Below are positions 34,604-43,605 of a stretch of 64,000 nucleotides of DNA, one piece after another. The DNA comes from Reyranellaceae bacterium (GTDB lineage: Bacteria > Pseudomonadota > Alphaproteobacteria > Reyranellales > Reyranellaceae), in assembly GCA_022844045.1 (NCBI GenBank), contig JALHMM010000010.1:42802-106801 (forward strand). The letters run 5' to 3'. The notes beneath the pieces are model-generated. The model was not told the origin of the DNA. It searched no databases and worked only from the letters and a program-made list of their open reading frames with translations. The position numbers and the translations under genes were made by a program. How positions within the stretch are numbered: position 1 is the stretch's first letter; each line of letters opens with the position of its first letter.

Positions 34604-35565
34604 GCCTGCTCGAGGTGCGCGACCTGAAGAAGCATTTCCGCGTCGGCGGCGGCTTGCTGCGCGCATCAGGCACGGTTAAGGCGGTCGACGGCGTGAGCTT
34701 CGCGGTAGCCGAAGGCGAGACCTTCGCGCTGGTGGGCGAATCGGGCTGCGGCAAGACCACCATCGCCAAGCTGGTGCTGATGCTGGAGCGGCCGACAGCG
34801 GGCGCGATCCTGTTCGACGGCGAGGACCTGGCATCGCTGGGCAGAGCCGGCGTGAAGGCCTATCGCCGCCAGGTGCAGACGGTCTTCCAGGACCCCTACG
34901 CCTCGCTCAATCCACGCCTGCGCGTGCGGACCATCATCGCCGAGCCGATCCTCGCCCATGGCCGGCCCGAGCGCGCAGAGCTGCGCAAGCGGGTCGAGGA
35001 AGTGCTCGATGTCGTCGGCCTGCCCAAGACGGCGGCCGATCTCTTCCCGCATGAGTTCAGCGGCGGCCAGCGCCAGCGCGTCGCGATCGCCCGCGCGCTG
35101 GCGCTCAACCCGCGCTGCATCGTGCTCGACGAGCCGATCTCGGCGCTCGACGTGTCGATCCGCGCGCAGATCCTCAATCTGCTGGCCGACATCCAGGAGC
35201 GCTTCCGGCTGACCTATCTGATCATCGCCCATGACCTGGCGCTGGTGGAGCATTTCAGCACGCGTGTGGGTGTCATGTATCTCGGCAACATGGTCGAGGC
35301 CGGACCGACCAGCGAGGTCTTCGCCCGTCCCCGCCATCCCTACACCCAGGCGCTGCTCGCTTCGGTGCCGCGGCCCGATCCCGATCACCGCGCGCCGCTC
35401 GACGCCATCCGCGGCGAGATCGCCAGCGCCATGGCGCCGCCGCCGGGCTGCAAGTTCCATCCGCGCTGCCCGCACGCCCGGCCGGTGTGCAACACCGAGT
35501 TCCCGGCCTGGCGCAACCTCGGCGCGACCCATGCCGCCGCCTGCCATCTGCTGGAGTCGAACTGA
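34600..35565 (+). CDS. ABC transporter ATP-binding protein (DppF type)
   Basis: A 321-residue ATPase starting within the stop of the previous gene (ATGA). It has Walker A GESGCGKTT, FQDPYASLNPRLRVRTII, signature EFSGGQRQRVAIARAL, Walker B CIVLDEPISALDVSIRAQ, switch IIAHDL and the Cys motif GCKFHPRCPHARPVC. This completes a five-gene importer. The stop overlaps the start of the CoA-transferase gene (TGATG). Confidence 0.93.
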   Translation: MSLLEVRDLKKHFRVGGGLLRASGTVKAVDGVSFAVAEGETFALVGESGCGKTTIAKLVLMLERPTAGAILFDGEDLASLGRAGVKAYRRQVQTVFQDPYASLNPRLRVRTIIAEPILAHGRPERAELRKRVEEVLDVVGLPKTAADLFPHEFSGGQRQRVAIARALALNPRCIVLDEPISALDVSIRAQILNLLADIQERFRLTYLIIAHDLALVEHFSTRVGVMYLGNMVEAGPTSEVFARPRHPYTQALLASVPRPDPDHRAPLDAIRGEIASAMAPPPGCKFHPRCPHARPVCNTEFPAWRNLGATHAAACHLLESN

Positions 35566-37790
35566 TGGTCGCGCCGCTTGCCGGCTTGCGTGTGCTGGAG
35601 ATGCCCGGTGGCGTTGCCACGCGCTACTGCGGCCGCCTGTTCGCCAAGCACGGCGCCACGGTGTTTCAGCTCGGCGCGCCTGATGACACCGGCGTCGGCT
35701 ATGGCGGCAAGGCGAGCGAGGCCTACGCCGTGTGGCTCGACCACGGCAAGCAGTGTGTCGACAACATCGCTGCCGCCGGCACGCTCGACCTGATCATCGC
35801 CGGCCAGAGCCTCGCCGAGATCGCTATGGCGGACGCGGCGCGCGCTGCCGACACGATCCGCGTCGGCCTGACCTGGTTCGCCTCGGATGGGCCGTACCGC
35901 GACTGGAACGGCAGCGACGCGGTGATCCAGGCGATGAGCGGCGTGGCCTACGCCACCGGGCCGAAGGACGGCGCGCCGATGCTGCCGCGCGGGCACGCGC
36001 CGCAGGTGGTGGCCGGCGCCACCGCTTTCATCGCCGCGCTGAGCGCGATCATCGGCCGCGACAACGGCTGGAGCGGAAGGCGCATCGACCTCGACATCCT
36101 CACCGCCAATATGTGCTTCTCCGAGGGCGGTGCCTCGGCTTTGGCGCTGACCGGCGACAGGGTGGTGCGCCGCGGCGTCAACCGCTTCACGCCGACCTTT
36201 CCCGGCGGCATCTATCACGCGAGCGATGGCTGGATCGGCGTCACCGCGCTGACACCGCCGCAATGGGCCGCGTTCTGCGACATGATCGGCCGGCCCGAGC
36301 TGGCGCAGGACACGCGCAACGCCACGTCCTTGCAGCGTCAGGATCGCGCCGACGAACTCGATCCCATTCTGGTGCCGGCCCTGCGGGCCAAGCCGGCGAA
36401 GTGGCTGCTGGAGGAGGGCCAGCGCCGGCGGATTCCCATGGCGCCGGTGCCCAGCCTGGCCGATCTGCCACGCACCCTGCATTGGCAGGGCCGCGCCAGC
36501 TTCGTGCCGGTGCCTGGTGTGCGCGCTTTCGGGCCGAGCATGCCGTTCCATATCCAGGCCGGCGCGCCCGATTCCTCGACGCCCGCGAAGCGCGACGCCG
36601 CGCCGACGCTGCCGCTCCAGGGCATTCGCGTGCTGGACCTCACCATGGGTTGGGCCGGCCCGCTGGCGGCGCGGCATTTCGCCGATCTCGGCGCCGACAT
36701 CGTCAAGGTCGAGTCCTGCGCGCATTACGACTGGTGGCGCGGCTTCGACGGCATCATCGACGGCGATCCGCCGCCCTACGAGACGCGCCACTCGTTCCTG
36801 ATGGTCAACCGCAACAAGCGCGGCATCACGCTCGATCTGAAGGCGGAGAGCGGCAAGGCGCTGGTGCGCCGTCTCGCGGCGCGCGCCGATGTGATGATCG
36901 AGAACTACGCGCCCGGCGTGCTCGACCGGCTCGGCATTGGGCCCAAGGCGATGAGCGCTGCCGTGCCCGGCCTGGTCGCGATCTCCATGGGCGCCTTCGG
37001 GGCCAGTGGGCCGTGGAGCGGTTTCCGCGCCTATGGTTCGACGGTCGAGCAGGCGTCCGGTCTACCGTTCGCCAATGGCGAGGCCGACGGGCCGCCGACC
37101 ATGCAGCACGTCGCCTATGGCGATCCGATCGGCGGCCTGTACGGCGCCGTCGCCTGCCTGATCGCGCTCTACGGTCGCAAGCAGAGCCGCGCCGGCGCGG
37201 TGATCGATCTCGGACAGGTCGAGTGCCTGTTCCAGCTCGGCGCCGACGCCATCGTCGCGCAGTCGACGCAGACGCCCCTGCTGGCGCGCGACGGCAGCCG
37301 TCATCCGTTGTCCAAGCTGCGCATGGTCGGCGGCGAAGCCGGCGTGTGGTGGGCCGTATCCGCCGAGACGGACGCGCAATGGACCGCCGTCGCGCGCATC
37401 GTCGGCGCCGCCGTCACGCTGGATCAGCGCACGATGGAAGACGCGGTGCGCGGATGGTCGGTCGGAAGATCGCGCGACACGATCGTCGCGACATTCCAGG
37501 CGGCCGGTGTGCCGTCGGGCCCTATCCATGCAGCGCAGGATCTGCTCAACGATCCGCAGCTTGTCGCCTCTGGCTTCTGGCGCCGCGCCGAGCGGCGCTT
37601 CATCGGCAATCACGTCGTGCCGCTGGCGCCGTACCGCCTCGACGGCGCGCCGCCACCGCTGTGGGGCCCGGCGCCGACCTTGGGCGAGCACAACGACGCG
37701 GTGCTGGGCGGCGATCTCGGCCTGACGCGCGGCGAGCTGGACACGCTCGCCGCCGAGGGCGTGATCGGCACGCGCGCGGTGGCGCAGTAG
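35565..37790 (+). CDS. CaiB/BaiF family CoA-transferase, tandem-domain form
   Basis: A 741-residue protein made of two CoA-transferase family III domains, about residues 1-340 and 350-741. Single-domain members are near 400 residues. The C-terminal half keeps the family features: LPLQGIRVLDLTMGWAGPLAARHFADLGADIVKVE, IENYAPGVLDRLG, and YGDPIGGLYGAVACLIAL with the Asp that forms the catalytic anhydride. In the N-terminal half the matching segment reads PRGHAPQVVAGATAFIAAL, with His in the Asp position, so that half is probably structural or regulatory. Coupled to the transporter ATPase gene, it suggests that the imported solute is a carboxylic acid activated to its CoA thioester. Confidence 0.9.
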   Translation: MVAPLAGLRVLEMPGGVATRYCGRLFAKHGATVFQLGAPDDTGVGYGGKASEAYAVWLDHGKQCVDNIAAAGTLDLIIAGQSLAEIAMADAARAADTIRVGLTWFASDGPYRDWNGSDAVIQAMSGVAYATGPKDGAPMLPRGHAPQVVAGATAFIAALSAIIGRDNGWSGRRIDLDILTANMCFSEGGASALALTGDRVVRRGVNRFTPTFPGGIYHASDGWIGVTALTPPQWAAFCDMIGRPELAQDTRNATSLQRQDRADELDPILVPALRAKPAKWLLEEGQRRRIPMAPVPSLADLPRTLHWQGRASFVPVPGVRAFGPSMPFHIQAGAPDSSTPAKRDAAPTLPLQGIRVLDLTMGWAGPLAARHFADLGADIVKVESCAHYDWWRGFDGIIDGDPPPYETRHSFLMVNRNKRGITLDLKAESGKALVRRLAARADVMIENYAPGVLDRLGIGPKAMSAAVPGLVAISMGAFGASGPWSGFRAYGSTVEQASGLPFANGEADGPPTMQHVAYGDPIGGLYGAVACLIALYGRKQSRAGAVIDLGQVECLFQLGADAIVAQSTQTPLLARDGSRHPLSKLRMVGGEAGVWWAVSAETDAQWTAVARIVGAAVTLDQRTMEDAVRGWSVGRSRDTIVATFQAAGVPSGPIHAAQDLLNDPQLVASGFWRRAERRFIGNHVVPLAPYRLDGAPPPLWGPAPTLGEHNDAVLGGDLGLTRGELDTLAAEGVIGTRAVAQ

Positions 37791-37843
37791 TCGCGACGGC
37801 GGCATGTCGTCGATACGCGGTAGATCGATACGCTTGATCGCGA

Positions 37844-37859
37844 GTAACACATAAGTTAC
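37844..37859. promoter_or_regulatory. Palindrome upstream of the toxin-antitoxin genes
   Basis: GTAAC and GTTAC form an inverted repeat around six A/T-rich bases, 8 bases before the toxin ATG. Such sites are usual autoregulatory operators of toxin-antitoxin operons. Confidence 0.55.
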
Positions 37860-37867
37860 CATTCGCC

Positions 37868-38193
37868 ATGGTCGAGCTTCTGGAGTTCCAGACCGAAAAC
37901 GGCAGGATCCGTTCGGCCATGGGTTCGCGGCGCTCGACGCTCAGGCCGCGGCGAAGGTCGCGGTCGCTCTGACCCGCATGGGTCTCGGCAATTTCTCGAA
38001 CGTCGAGCCTGTCGGGTCCGGCGTGTCGGAGTACAAGATCGACTGGGGACCGGGGTATCGCATCTACTTCGGTAAGGATGGCGAGCGAATCGTGATTCTG
38101 TTGTGCGGCGGGACGAAGAAGCGGCAAGCCCAGGATATCGCGAAGGCGAAGGACCATTGGGCCGACTACAAGCGCCGCAAGCGCGCTCGATGA
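37868..38193 (+). pseudogene. RelE/HigB-family addiction toxin, frameshifted
   Basis: From the ATG at 37868 the product reads MVELLEFQTENGRI, then the frame is lost and ends at a TGA near 37970. Shifting by one base at about 37909 restores PFGHGFAALDAQAAAKVAVALT and continues unbroken to 38193 (RMGLGNFSNVEPVGSGVSEYKIDWGPGYRIYF, then IVILLCGGTKKRQAQDI), the pattern of killer proteins of about 100 residues. One missing C in ATCCG (expected ATCCCG, giving GRIPF) explains it. The gene is either inactivated or contains a sequencing error. An internal ATG at 37978 would give only the C-terminal 71 residues. Confidence 0.8.
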
Positions 38194-38200
38194 GGAACAC

Positions 38201-38566
38201 ATGGCGCTGACACGCGGATTCAAGGAGACGATACAGGCGCGGGTGGAGGCCGATCCGGCGTTTCGCAAGGCGCTGCTGCGCGAAGGTGTCGAGGCGATGC
38301 TCGCCGGCGACATCGAGATCGGCAAGGCGATCCTGCGCGACTACATCAAGGCCACCATGGGGTTCGAGCGGCTGGGCGAGGCGACGGGCACCCAGCCGAA
38401 GAGCCTGATCCGCATGTTCGGCCCGAGCGGCAATCCGCAGGCGCGCAACCTGTTCGGTGTGATCGGCTACCTGCAGCGCGACGCCGGCGTGCGGCTGGCC
38501 GTCTCGACGGCGCCCGCCGTCGCGCGTCGCGGTCGCCAACGAGCGACGAAGGCGCGGGCGGCCTGA
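38201..38566 (+). CDS. Helix-turn-helix antitoxin of the RelE/HigB module
   Basis: A 121-residue protein of the antitoxin type that follows such toxins: MALTRGFKETIQARVEADPAFRKALLREGVEAMLAGD, IGKAILRDYIKATMGFERLGEATGTQPKSLIRMFGPSGNPQARNLF. The last part is the helix-turn-helix. The C-terminus is basic (RRGRQRATKARAA). GAGGAA precedes the ATG and only 7 bases separate it from the toxin stop. The antitoxin is intact while the toxin is frameshifted. Confidence 0.85.
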   Translation: MALTRGFKETIQARVEADPAFRKALLREGVEAMLAGDIEIGKAILRDYIKATMGFERLGEATGTQPKSLIRMFGPSGNPQARNLFGVIGYLQRDAGVRLAVSTAPAVARRGRQRATKARAA

Positions 38567-38588
38567 AAGGCGGCCCGCGTTCCCAGTA

Positions 38589-39419
38589 TCACTTGATCGC
38601 CAGCCAGATCTCGAAGCCGCCCAGCCCAGTCCGACCGTCGAACTCGGGGCCGTAGCGTTCGAAGAACGGCGCGTCGGCGGCCTGGAAGCCGGAGGCGGGC
38701 AGCCACTTGCTCCAGATCGTCGTCACCGTGCGGCGGATGGTCGAGATGTGCTCGCGATGGGCGAAGACGGCGTAGCGCTGTGGCGGGATACGCACGCGCG
38801 CGGTGTCCTTGGGCAGCTCGGCGAAGTCGCGCACCTGGACGCCGGCGATGTAGTCGAAGCCGCCGGCATCGTCGGTGTTGAAGCAGACGCCGTAGGCGAC
38901 GTCGCCGACCTTGCCCGGGACGTGGTCGATCTGTTCGTTGAAGCGCTGCCACAGCGCCGGGATGGCGGCGCTGCCGTCGTGGCTGAAGCGCTCGCCAAGG
39001 CCCGCGATTAGTAGGGCTGGGGTATCTTCGAAGCGCGGCGAGTCGAGCTTCGCGGTGGGTGTTTCGGTCATGAGGATCGGCTCCATCGGTTGGACGTTGG
39101 CGAGGCTGCCGTCGGCACGCACCGCCTCGGGCGTCGTGCCGAACTGATCACGGAAGGCGCGGGTGAAGGCTTCGTGCGAGCCGTAGCCGGCGTCGAGCGC
39201 CACGGCGAGGATGTCGGGCGCGCCGTTGGCCAGGGCGCGCGCCGCTTCGGTCAGGCGCCGCGCGCGGACGTAGCGCATGACCGAGGTCCCCGTGGCGTAG
39301 CCGAAGGCGCGCACGAGCTGGAAGCGCGACACGCCAGCGATGGCGGCGATGTCGTCGAGGCTCAGCTCCTCGGCGAAGTGGCTCTCGATGAACCACAGGG
39401 CTTTGTCGACGGGGTCCAT
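38589..39419 (-). CDS. AraC family regulator with GyrI-like ligand-binding domain
   Basis: A 276-residue protein. Residues 1-105 hold two helix-turn-helix units of the AraC type (LSLDDIAAIAGVSRFQLVRAF and ILAVALDAGYGSHEAFTRAFRDQFGTTP). Residues from about 120 form a GyrI/Rob-like effector-binding domain (LIAGLGERFSHD, IPALWQRFNEQIDHV, YAVFAHREHISTI, FFERYGPEFDGRTGLGGFEIWLAIK). Such regulators sense hydrophobic cations or drugs. It is divergent from the SDR gene at 39548, with a 128-base spacer in which I see no clear operator. Confidence 0.92.
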   Translation of the reverse strand: MDPVDKALWFIESHFAEELSLDDIAAIAGVSRFQLVRAFGYATGTSVMRYVRARRLTEAARALANGAPDILAVALDAGYGSHEAFTRAFRDQFGTTPEAVRADGSLANVQPMEPILMTETPTAKLDSPRFEDTPALLIAGLGERFSHDGSAAIPALWQRFNEQIDHVPGKVGDVAYGVCFNTDDAGGFDYIAGVQVRDFAELPKDTARVRIPPQRYAVFAHREHISTIRRTVTTIWSKWLPASGFQAADAPFFERYGPEFDGRTGLGGFEIWLAIK

Positions 39420-39547
39420 GGCGCTGATATAGGCCCTGCGGTGGATGCCCGCTTGATCGGGATTGCGTTCGCAGGCCGGAAAGTGGCGGTTGAAAGGCCG
39501 GGTCCGTCCGCGCCAGTCTGTGACTCACCAATCAACGGAGGGAGCCC

Positions 39548-40447
39548 ATGGCGAGGTTGTGCGAAGGACGTGTGGCGTTGGTCACCGGGGCGGCGCGCGG
39601 CGTGGGACGCGAGCACGCGCTCCTGCTGGCCAAGCATGGCGCGAAGGTTGTCGTGAACGATCTCGGCGGCGAGCGCGACGGCAAAGGCGCCGACATGACG
39701 CCGGCGCAGAAGGTGGTCGAGGAGATCAAGGCCATGGGCGGCGAGGCCGTGGTCAACGGCGACGACGTCTCGGACTGGAACGGCGCCAAGCGCATGGTCG
39801 ATCAGGCGATCTCGACCTTCGGCAAGCTTGACGTGGTGCTCAGCAACGCCGGCATCCTGCGCGACCGCATGCTGACCAACATGACCGAGGAGGAATGGGA
39901 CGGCGTGATCAAGGTGCACCTGAAGGGCACCTTCGCGCCGGCGCGTCACGCCTGCGCCTATTGGCGCGACAAGTTCAAGGAGACCGGCCAGCCGGTGAAT
40001 GGCCGCCTGATCACCACGACCTCGGTGTCGGGCATCTATGGCAATGTGGGCCAGACCAACTACGGCGCCGCCAAGGCCGGTATCGCCGCCTTCACCGTGA
40101 TCGCCGCGCGCGAGATGCGCCGCTATGGCGTCACCTCGAACTCGATTTCGCCCTCGGCCTATACGCGCATGACCGCCGATCTCCGGCAGTACTCGCCGGA
40201 GGATCTCGAGCGGCGCGATCCCAAGTGGGTGGCGCCGATCGCGGTGTGGCTGGCGAGCGAGGAGTCGGGCGACATCACCGGCCGCGTCTTCCAGGCCGGC
40301 AGCGGCCAGATCGCCGTCGCCGAAGGCTGGCACAAGGGGCCGACGATCCCGCAAGTCGCCGATCCGACCACGCTCGGTCCGATCGTCAAAGACATGGTCG
40401 CCAAAGCGCGCAAGAACGCCGGCATGGACGGGATGGATCTGGACTGA
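39548..40447 (+). CDS. SDR dehydrogenase, 3-hydroxyacyl-CoA dehydrogenase-like
   Basis: A 299-residue SDR with VTGAARGVGREHAL, VVNDLGGERDGKG, LSNAGILRDRMLTNMTEEEWD and YGAAKAGIAAFT (catalytic Tyr and Lys). The long insertion after VVNDLGG and the ILRDRM motif are typical of the dehydrogenase unit of multifunctional enzyme type 2 (peroxisomal-like beta-oxidation). It could oxidise a 3-hydroxyacyl-CoA, in line with the acyl-CoA dehydrogenases downstream. GGAGGGAG precedes the ATG. Confidence 0.88.
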   Translation: MARLCEGRVALVTGAARGVGREHALLLAKHGAKVVVNDLGGERDGKGADMTPAQKVVEEIKAMGGEAVVNGDDVSDWNGAKRMVDQAISTFGKLDVVLSNAGILRDRMLTNMTEEEWDGVIKVHLKGTFAPARHACAYWRDKFKETGQPVNGRLITTTSVSGIYGNVGQTNYGAAKAGIAAFTVIAAREMRRYGVTSNSISPSAYTRMTADLRQYSPEDLERRDPKWVAPIAVWLASEESGDITGRVFQAGSGQIAVAEGWHKGPTIPQVADPTTLGPIVKDMVAKARKNAGMDGMDLD

Positions 40448-40550
40448 GGCGTCGTCAGGATCGAGTTTCCCGCGGCGATACAACCCCCGGCGTAGCGCGC
40501 CCGCACGGGGCGGGCTAGTCTCCCGTCGAGCCAGGATGGGAGGCGGCACC

Positions 40551-40979
40551 ATGTCACCGGAAGAGCGCAACGTCGCGACACTCAAGAACGCCTATGCGCA
40601 GTGGGGCGAGGCCAAGATCAGTGCCAAGGCGGCGACGGATGCGGTCGGCCATTGGGTGGCATTGTTCGACGCCAACGCATCCTTCCAGACGATGGGCTCG
40701 AGGCTCGGCTTCTACGAGGGTACGGGTCCGAAAGCCGCTCTCCAGTACTTCCAGCGGATCAGTGACGGCTGGGAGATGGTCGACTACGTCGTGGACGAGT
40801 ACATCGCGTCGGATGACCGCGTGATCGTCCTGTGCGAGTGCAAGTGGCGCTCCAAGAAGACCGGCAAGATCGCCGAATCGCGCAAGGCCGATTCCTGGCG
40901 CTTCGACGCCGATGGCCGTGTCGTCCAGTTTTACGAGTATTTCGATACCGCCGCGGCGATTGCCGCCGACACGCCATAG
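40551..40979 (+). CDS. SnoaL-like/NTF2-fold protein
   Basis: A 142-residue single-domain protein with the SnoaL pattern: N-terminal helix ERNVATLKNAYAQWGE, WVALFDANASFQTMG, helix with YFQRISDGWEMVDY, and the strand pair VIVLCECKWRSKKTGK / KADSWRFDADGRVVQFYEYFDT. Members are isomerases, cyclases, hydratases or binding proteins; no activity can be assigned. GGGAGG is 8 bases before the ATG. Confidence 0.8.
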   Translation: MSPEERNVATLKNAYAQWGEAKISAKAATDAVGHWVALFDANASFQTMGSRLGFYEGTGPKAALQYFQRISDGWEMVDYVVDEYIASDDRVIVLCECKWRSKKTGKIAESRKADSWRFDADGRVVQFYEYFDTAAAIAADTP

Positions 40980-41084
40980 AGCATTTCGGCCTGCGGTCAG
41001 GCTGCGGAACGCGGGGATTTGTCGCCGTTGCGGCGGCGGGTGTCGCGGCGGCACAATCGCGTCCAACCAGAACGGGATCGTGCG

Positions 41085-42209
41085 ATGAACTTCGATTTCT
41101 CCGACGACCAGAAGATGCTCAAGGAGCAGGTGCGCAAGTTCCTGGCGGACAAGAGTCCGTACAAGACCACGCGCCGCGTGCTGGAGAGCGACGAGGCCTA
41201 CGCAGCCGAGGTCTGGAAAGGCCTGGTCGAGCTCGGCGTCACCGCCGCGACCATTCCCGAGGAGTACGGCGGTGCCGGCATGGGGCCGCTGGAGCTGTGC
41301 GTCGTCGCCGAGGAATTGGGCCGGGCTTGCGCGGCGGTGCCGTTCGCATCGTCCGTGTACCTCGCGACCGAGGCGCTGAAGCAGTTCGGCAGCGAGGCGC
41401 AGAAGAAGGCATGGCTGCCCAAGCTGGCCAGCGGTGAGGCGATCGGCACCATCGCGACCAGCGAAGGTCCGCAGACGCCGACGCCGCGCAACCTGCGCAC
41501 CAGCTTCGGCGGCGGCAAGGTCACCGGCCAGAAGCTGCCGGTGGCCGACGGCACGGCGGCGACCTTCGCCATCGTGCTGGTCAACACCGGAGGTTCGGGT
41601 GATCGCGCGCTCTCCATGGTGATCGTCGATCTCACCGGCGCGGGTGTGACGCGCGAGGTGGTGCCGACGGTCGATCCGGCGCGCAAGCACGCCCGAATCG
41701 CCTTCAGCGGCGCGGCAGGCGAGCTGCTGGGCGCCGAGGGCGCGGGCTGGAGCCAGCTCGAGCGGCTGTATGACGTGGCGGCGGTGCCGATGGCCTTCGA
41801 GCAGATCGGCGGCGCCGAGGCGGCGATGTGGATGGCGCGCGACTACGCGCTGCAGCGCCAGGCCTTCGGCCGGCAGATCGGCTCCTACCAGGCGATCAAG
41901 CACAAGATCGCCGATATGTACGTCAAGCTCGAGCTGGCGCGCTCGAACGCCTATTACGGGGCGATGATGCTGTCGGACGGTGGCGCCGACCTGCCGATCG
42001 CCGCGGCCGCCGCGCGTATCGCCGCGACCGAAGCCTACGACTTCGCCGCCAAGGAGAACATCCAGACCCATGGCGGCATCGGCTTCACCTGGGAAGCCGA
42101 CACGCAATTCCACTACCGCCGCTCGCGCCTGTTGTCGCTGGCGATCGGCGGGCCGCTGGCGTGGAAGGACAAGCTGGTCACGCGGCTGGAGCGCAAGAAC
42201 GCGGCATGA
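41085..42209 (+). CDS. Acyl-CoA dehydrogenase family protein (short, beta-subunit type)
   Basis: A 374-residue flavoprotein-family member: FSDDQKMLKEQVRKFLAD, PEEYGGAGMGPLELCVVAEELG, ALQRQAFGRQIGSYQAIKHKIADM, and THGGIGFTWEADTQFHYRRSRLL. The middle FAD/substrate region is weakly conserved (TSEGPQTPTPRNL in place of SEPGAGSD). Together with the full-size partner encoded next, it resembles the heteromeric acyl-CoA dehydrogenases known from steroid side-chain degradation. The pairing is inference from gene order and motif loss. Confidence 0.87.
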   Translation: MNFDFSDDQKMLKEQVRKFLADKSPYKTTRRVLESDEAYAAEVWKGLVELGVTAATIPEEYGGAGMGPLELCVVAEELGRACAAVPFASSVYLATEALKQFGSEAQKKAWLPKLASGEAIGTIATSEGPQTPTPRNLRTSFGGGKVTGQKLPVADGTAATFAIVLVNTGGSGDRALSMVIVDLTGAGVTREVVPTVDPARKHARIAFSGAAGELLGAEGAGWSQLERLYDVAAVPMAFEQIGGAEAAMWMARDYALQRQAFGRQIGSYQAIKHKIADMYVKLELARSNAYYGAMMLSDGGADLPIAAAAARIAATEAYDFAAKENIQTHGGIGFTWEADTQFHYRRSRLLSLAIGGPLAWKDKLVTRLERKNAA

Positions 42210-42228
42210 TGTGACGCGCGTCCCCTAC

Positions 42229-42348
42229 CTTCCCCCGGAGGGGGAAGGTGCCCGAAGGGCGGAAGGGGGATGCCGAAGACGAACACCGATGTCGTTGAGA
42301 CATCCCCCATCCGGCGCTACGCGCCACCTTCCCCCTCCGGAGGAAGGT
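42229..42348. repeat. Palindromic repeat, family A copy 3
   Basis: Same outer arms as the other family A copies, with one change in the right arm (CCGGAGGAAGG). It lies between two acyl-CoA dehydrogenase genes. Confidence 0.88.
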
Positions 42349-42368
42349 AGAAGAAAAGGGAGCATCCC

Positions 42369-43601
42369 ATGGACTTCAACGATACCCCCGAAGAGGCCGC
42401 CTTCCGCGCCGAGGTGCGCAAGTGGCTCGAGGCCAACGCCAAGCGCAAGAGCGACGACAAGCAGGCCTATCGCGCCCGCGTCGACGATCCCGGCCTGCTG
42501 AAAGCCGCCAAGGAGTGGCAGGCCAAGAAGGCCGCCGCCGGCTACGCGCGCATCACCTGGCCGAAGGAGTATGGCGGGCAGGGCGGCACGCCGATCCAGC
42601 AGGTGATCTACCAGCAGGAGGAATCGAACTTCCTCGTGCCGCTGGGCTTCTTCGACATCGGCCTCGGCATGTGCATCCCCACGATGATGGCCTATGCGAC
42701 CAAGGACCAGCTCAAGCGCCACGTCAAGCCGGCGCTCTACGGCGAGGAGGTCTGGTGCCAGCTCTTCTCCGAGCCGGCCGCCGGCTCCGACGTCGCCGGC
42801 ATCCGCACCAAGGCGGAGCGCGACGGCGACGACTGGATCATCAACGGCCAGAAGGTCTGGACCTCGGGCGCGCATTACAGCGACTGGGGCATCATCATCA
42901 CCCGTACCGACCCCAACGTGCCCAAGCACCAGGGCCTCACCATGTTCTTCCTGGACATGAAGAGCCCGGGCGTCGAGGCGCGGCCGATCAAGCAGATCTC
43001 CGGCGGCGCCAACTTCAACGAGGTGTTCTTCACCAACGTGCGCGTCTCCGATGCGCAGCGCCTGGGCAAGGTCGGTGACGGCTGGAAGGCGGCGTTGACC
43101 ACCTTGATGAACGAGCGGCTGGCCGTCGGCCTGCCCGCCGGCGGGCTCGACGTCGACGAACTGCTCGAGCTGGCGCGCAGCACCGAGCTGGAGGACGGGC
43201 CGGCGATCCGCAACGGCCATGTACGGTCGAAGATCGCCGATTGGTACGTCCAGGCGCAGGGCCTGAAGTACACGCGCTACCGCACGCTGACGGCGATGTC
43301 GCGTGGCCAGACGCCGGGTCCGGAGTCCTCGATCATCAAGGTCGTCGCCGCGCCCAAGATGCAGGACCTCGGCGCTATGGCGATGGAGCTGATGGGGCCG
43401 GCCGGCATCATGACGTCGGACGTGCCGGGCTCGGGTGGCTTCCAGGCCCAGTGGATCGGCGGCGCCGGCTTCCGCATCGCCGGCGGCACCGACGAGATCC
43501 TGCGCAACATCGTCGCCGAACGCGTGCTCGGCCTGCCGCAGGACGTGCGCGTCGACAAGGACGTGCCGTTCAACCAGCTCGGCAAGGCGCCGACGAAGTG
43601 A
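42369..43601 (+). CDS. Acyl-CoA dehydrogenase
   Basis: A 410-residue enzyme with the complete motif set: ITWPKEYGGQGGTPIQQVIYQQE, CQLFSEPAAGSDVAGIRTKAERDGDDWIINGQKVWTSGAHYSDW, and FRIAGGTDEILRNIVAERVLGLPQD. The FAD-binding residues around EPAAGSD and the C-terminal helix are intact. It introduces the trans-2 double bond into an acyl-CoA, passing electrons to ETF. Probably works with the shorter homologue upstream. Confidence 0.93.
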   Translation: MDFNDTPEEAAFRAEVRKWLEANAKRKSDDKQAYRARVDDPGLLKAAKEWQAKKAAAGYARITWPKEYGGQGGTPIQQVIYQQEESNFLVPLGFFDIGLGMCIPTMMAYATKDQLKRHVKPALYGEEVWCQLFSEPAAGSDVAGIRTKAERDGDDWIINGQKVWTSGAHYSDWGIIITRTDPNVPKHQGLTMFFLDMKSPGVEARPIKQISGGANFNEVFFTNVRVSDAQRLGKVGDGWKAALTTLMNERLAVGLPAGGLDVDELLELARSTELEDGPAIRNGHVRSKIADWYVQAQGLKYTRYRTLTAMSRGQTPGPESSIIKVVAAPKMQDLGAMAMELMGPAGIMTSDVPGSGGFQAQWIGGAGFRIAGGTDEILRNIVAERVLGLPQDVRVDKDVPFNQLGKAPTK

Positions 43602-43605
43602 CCGT

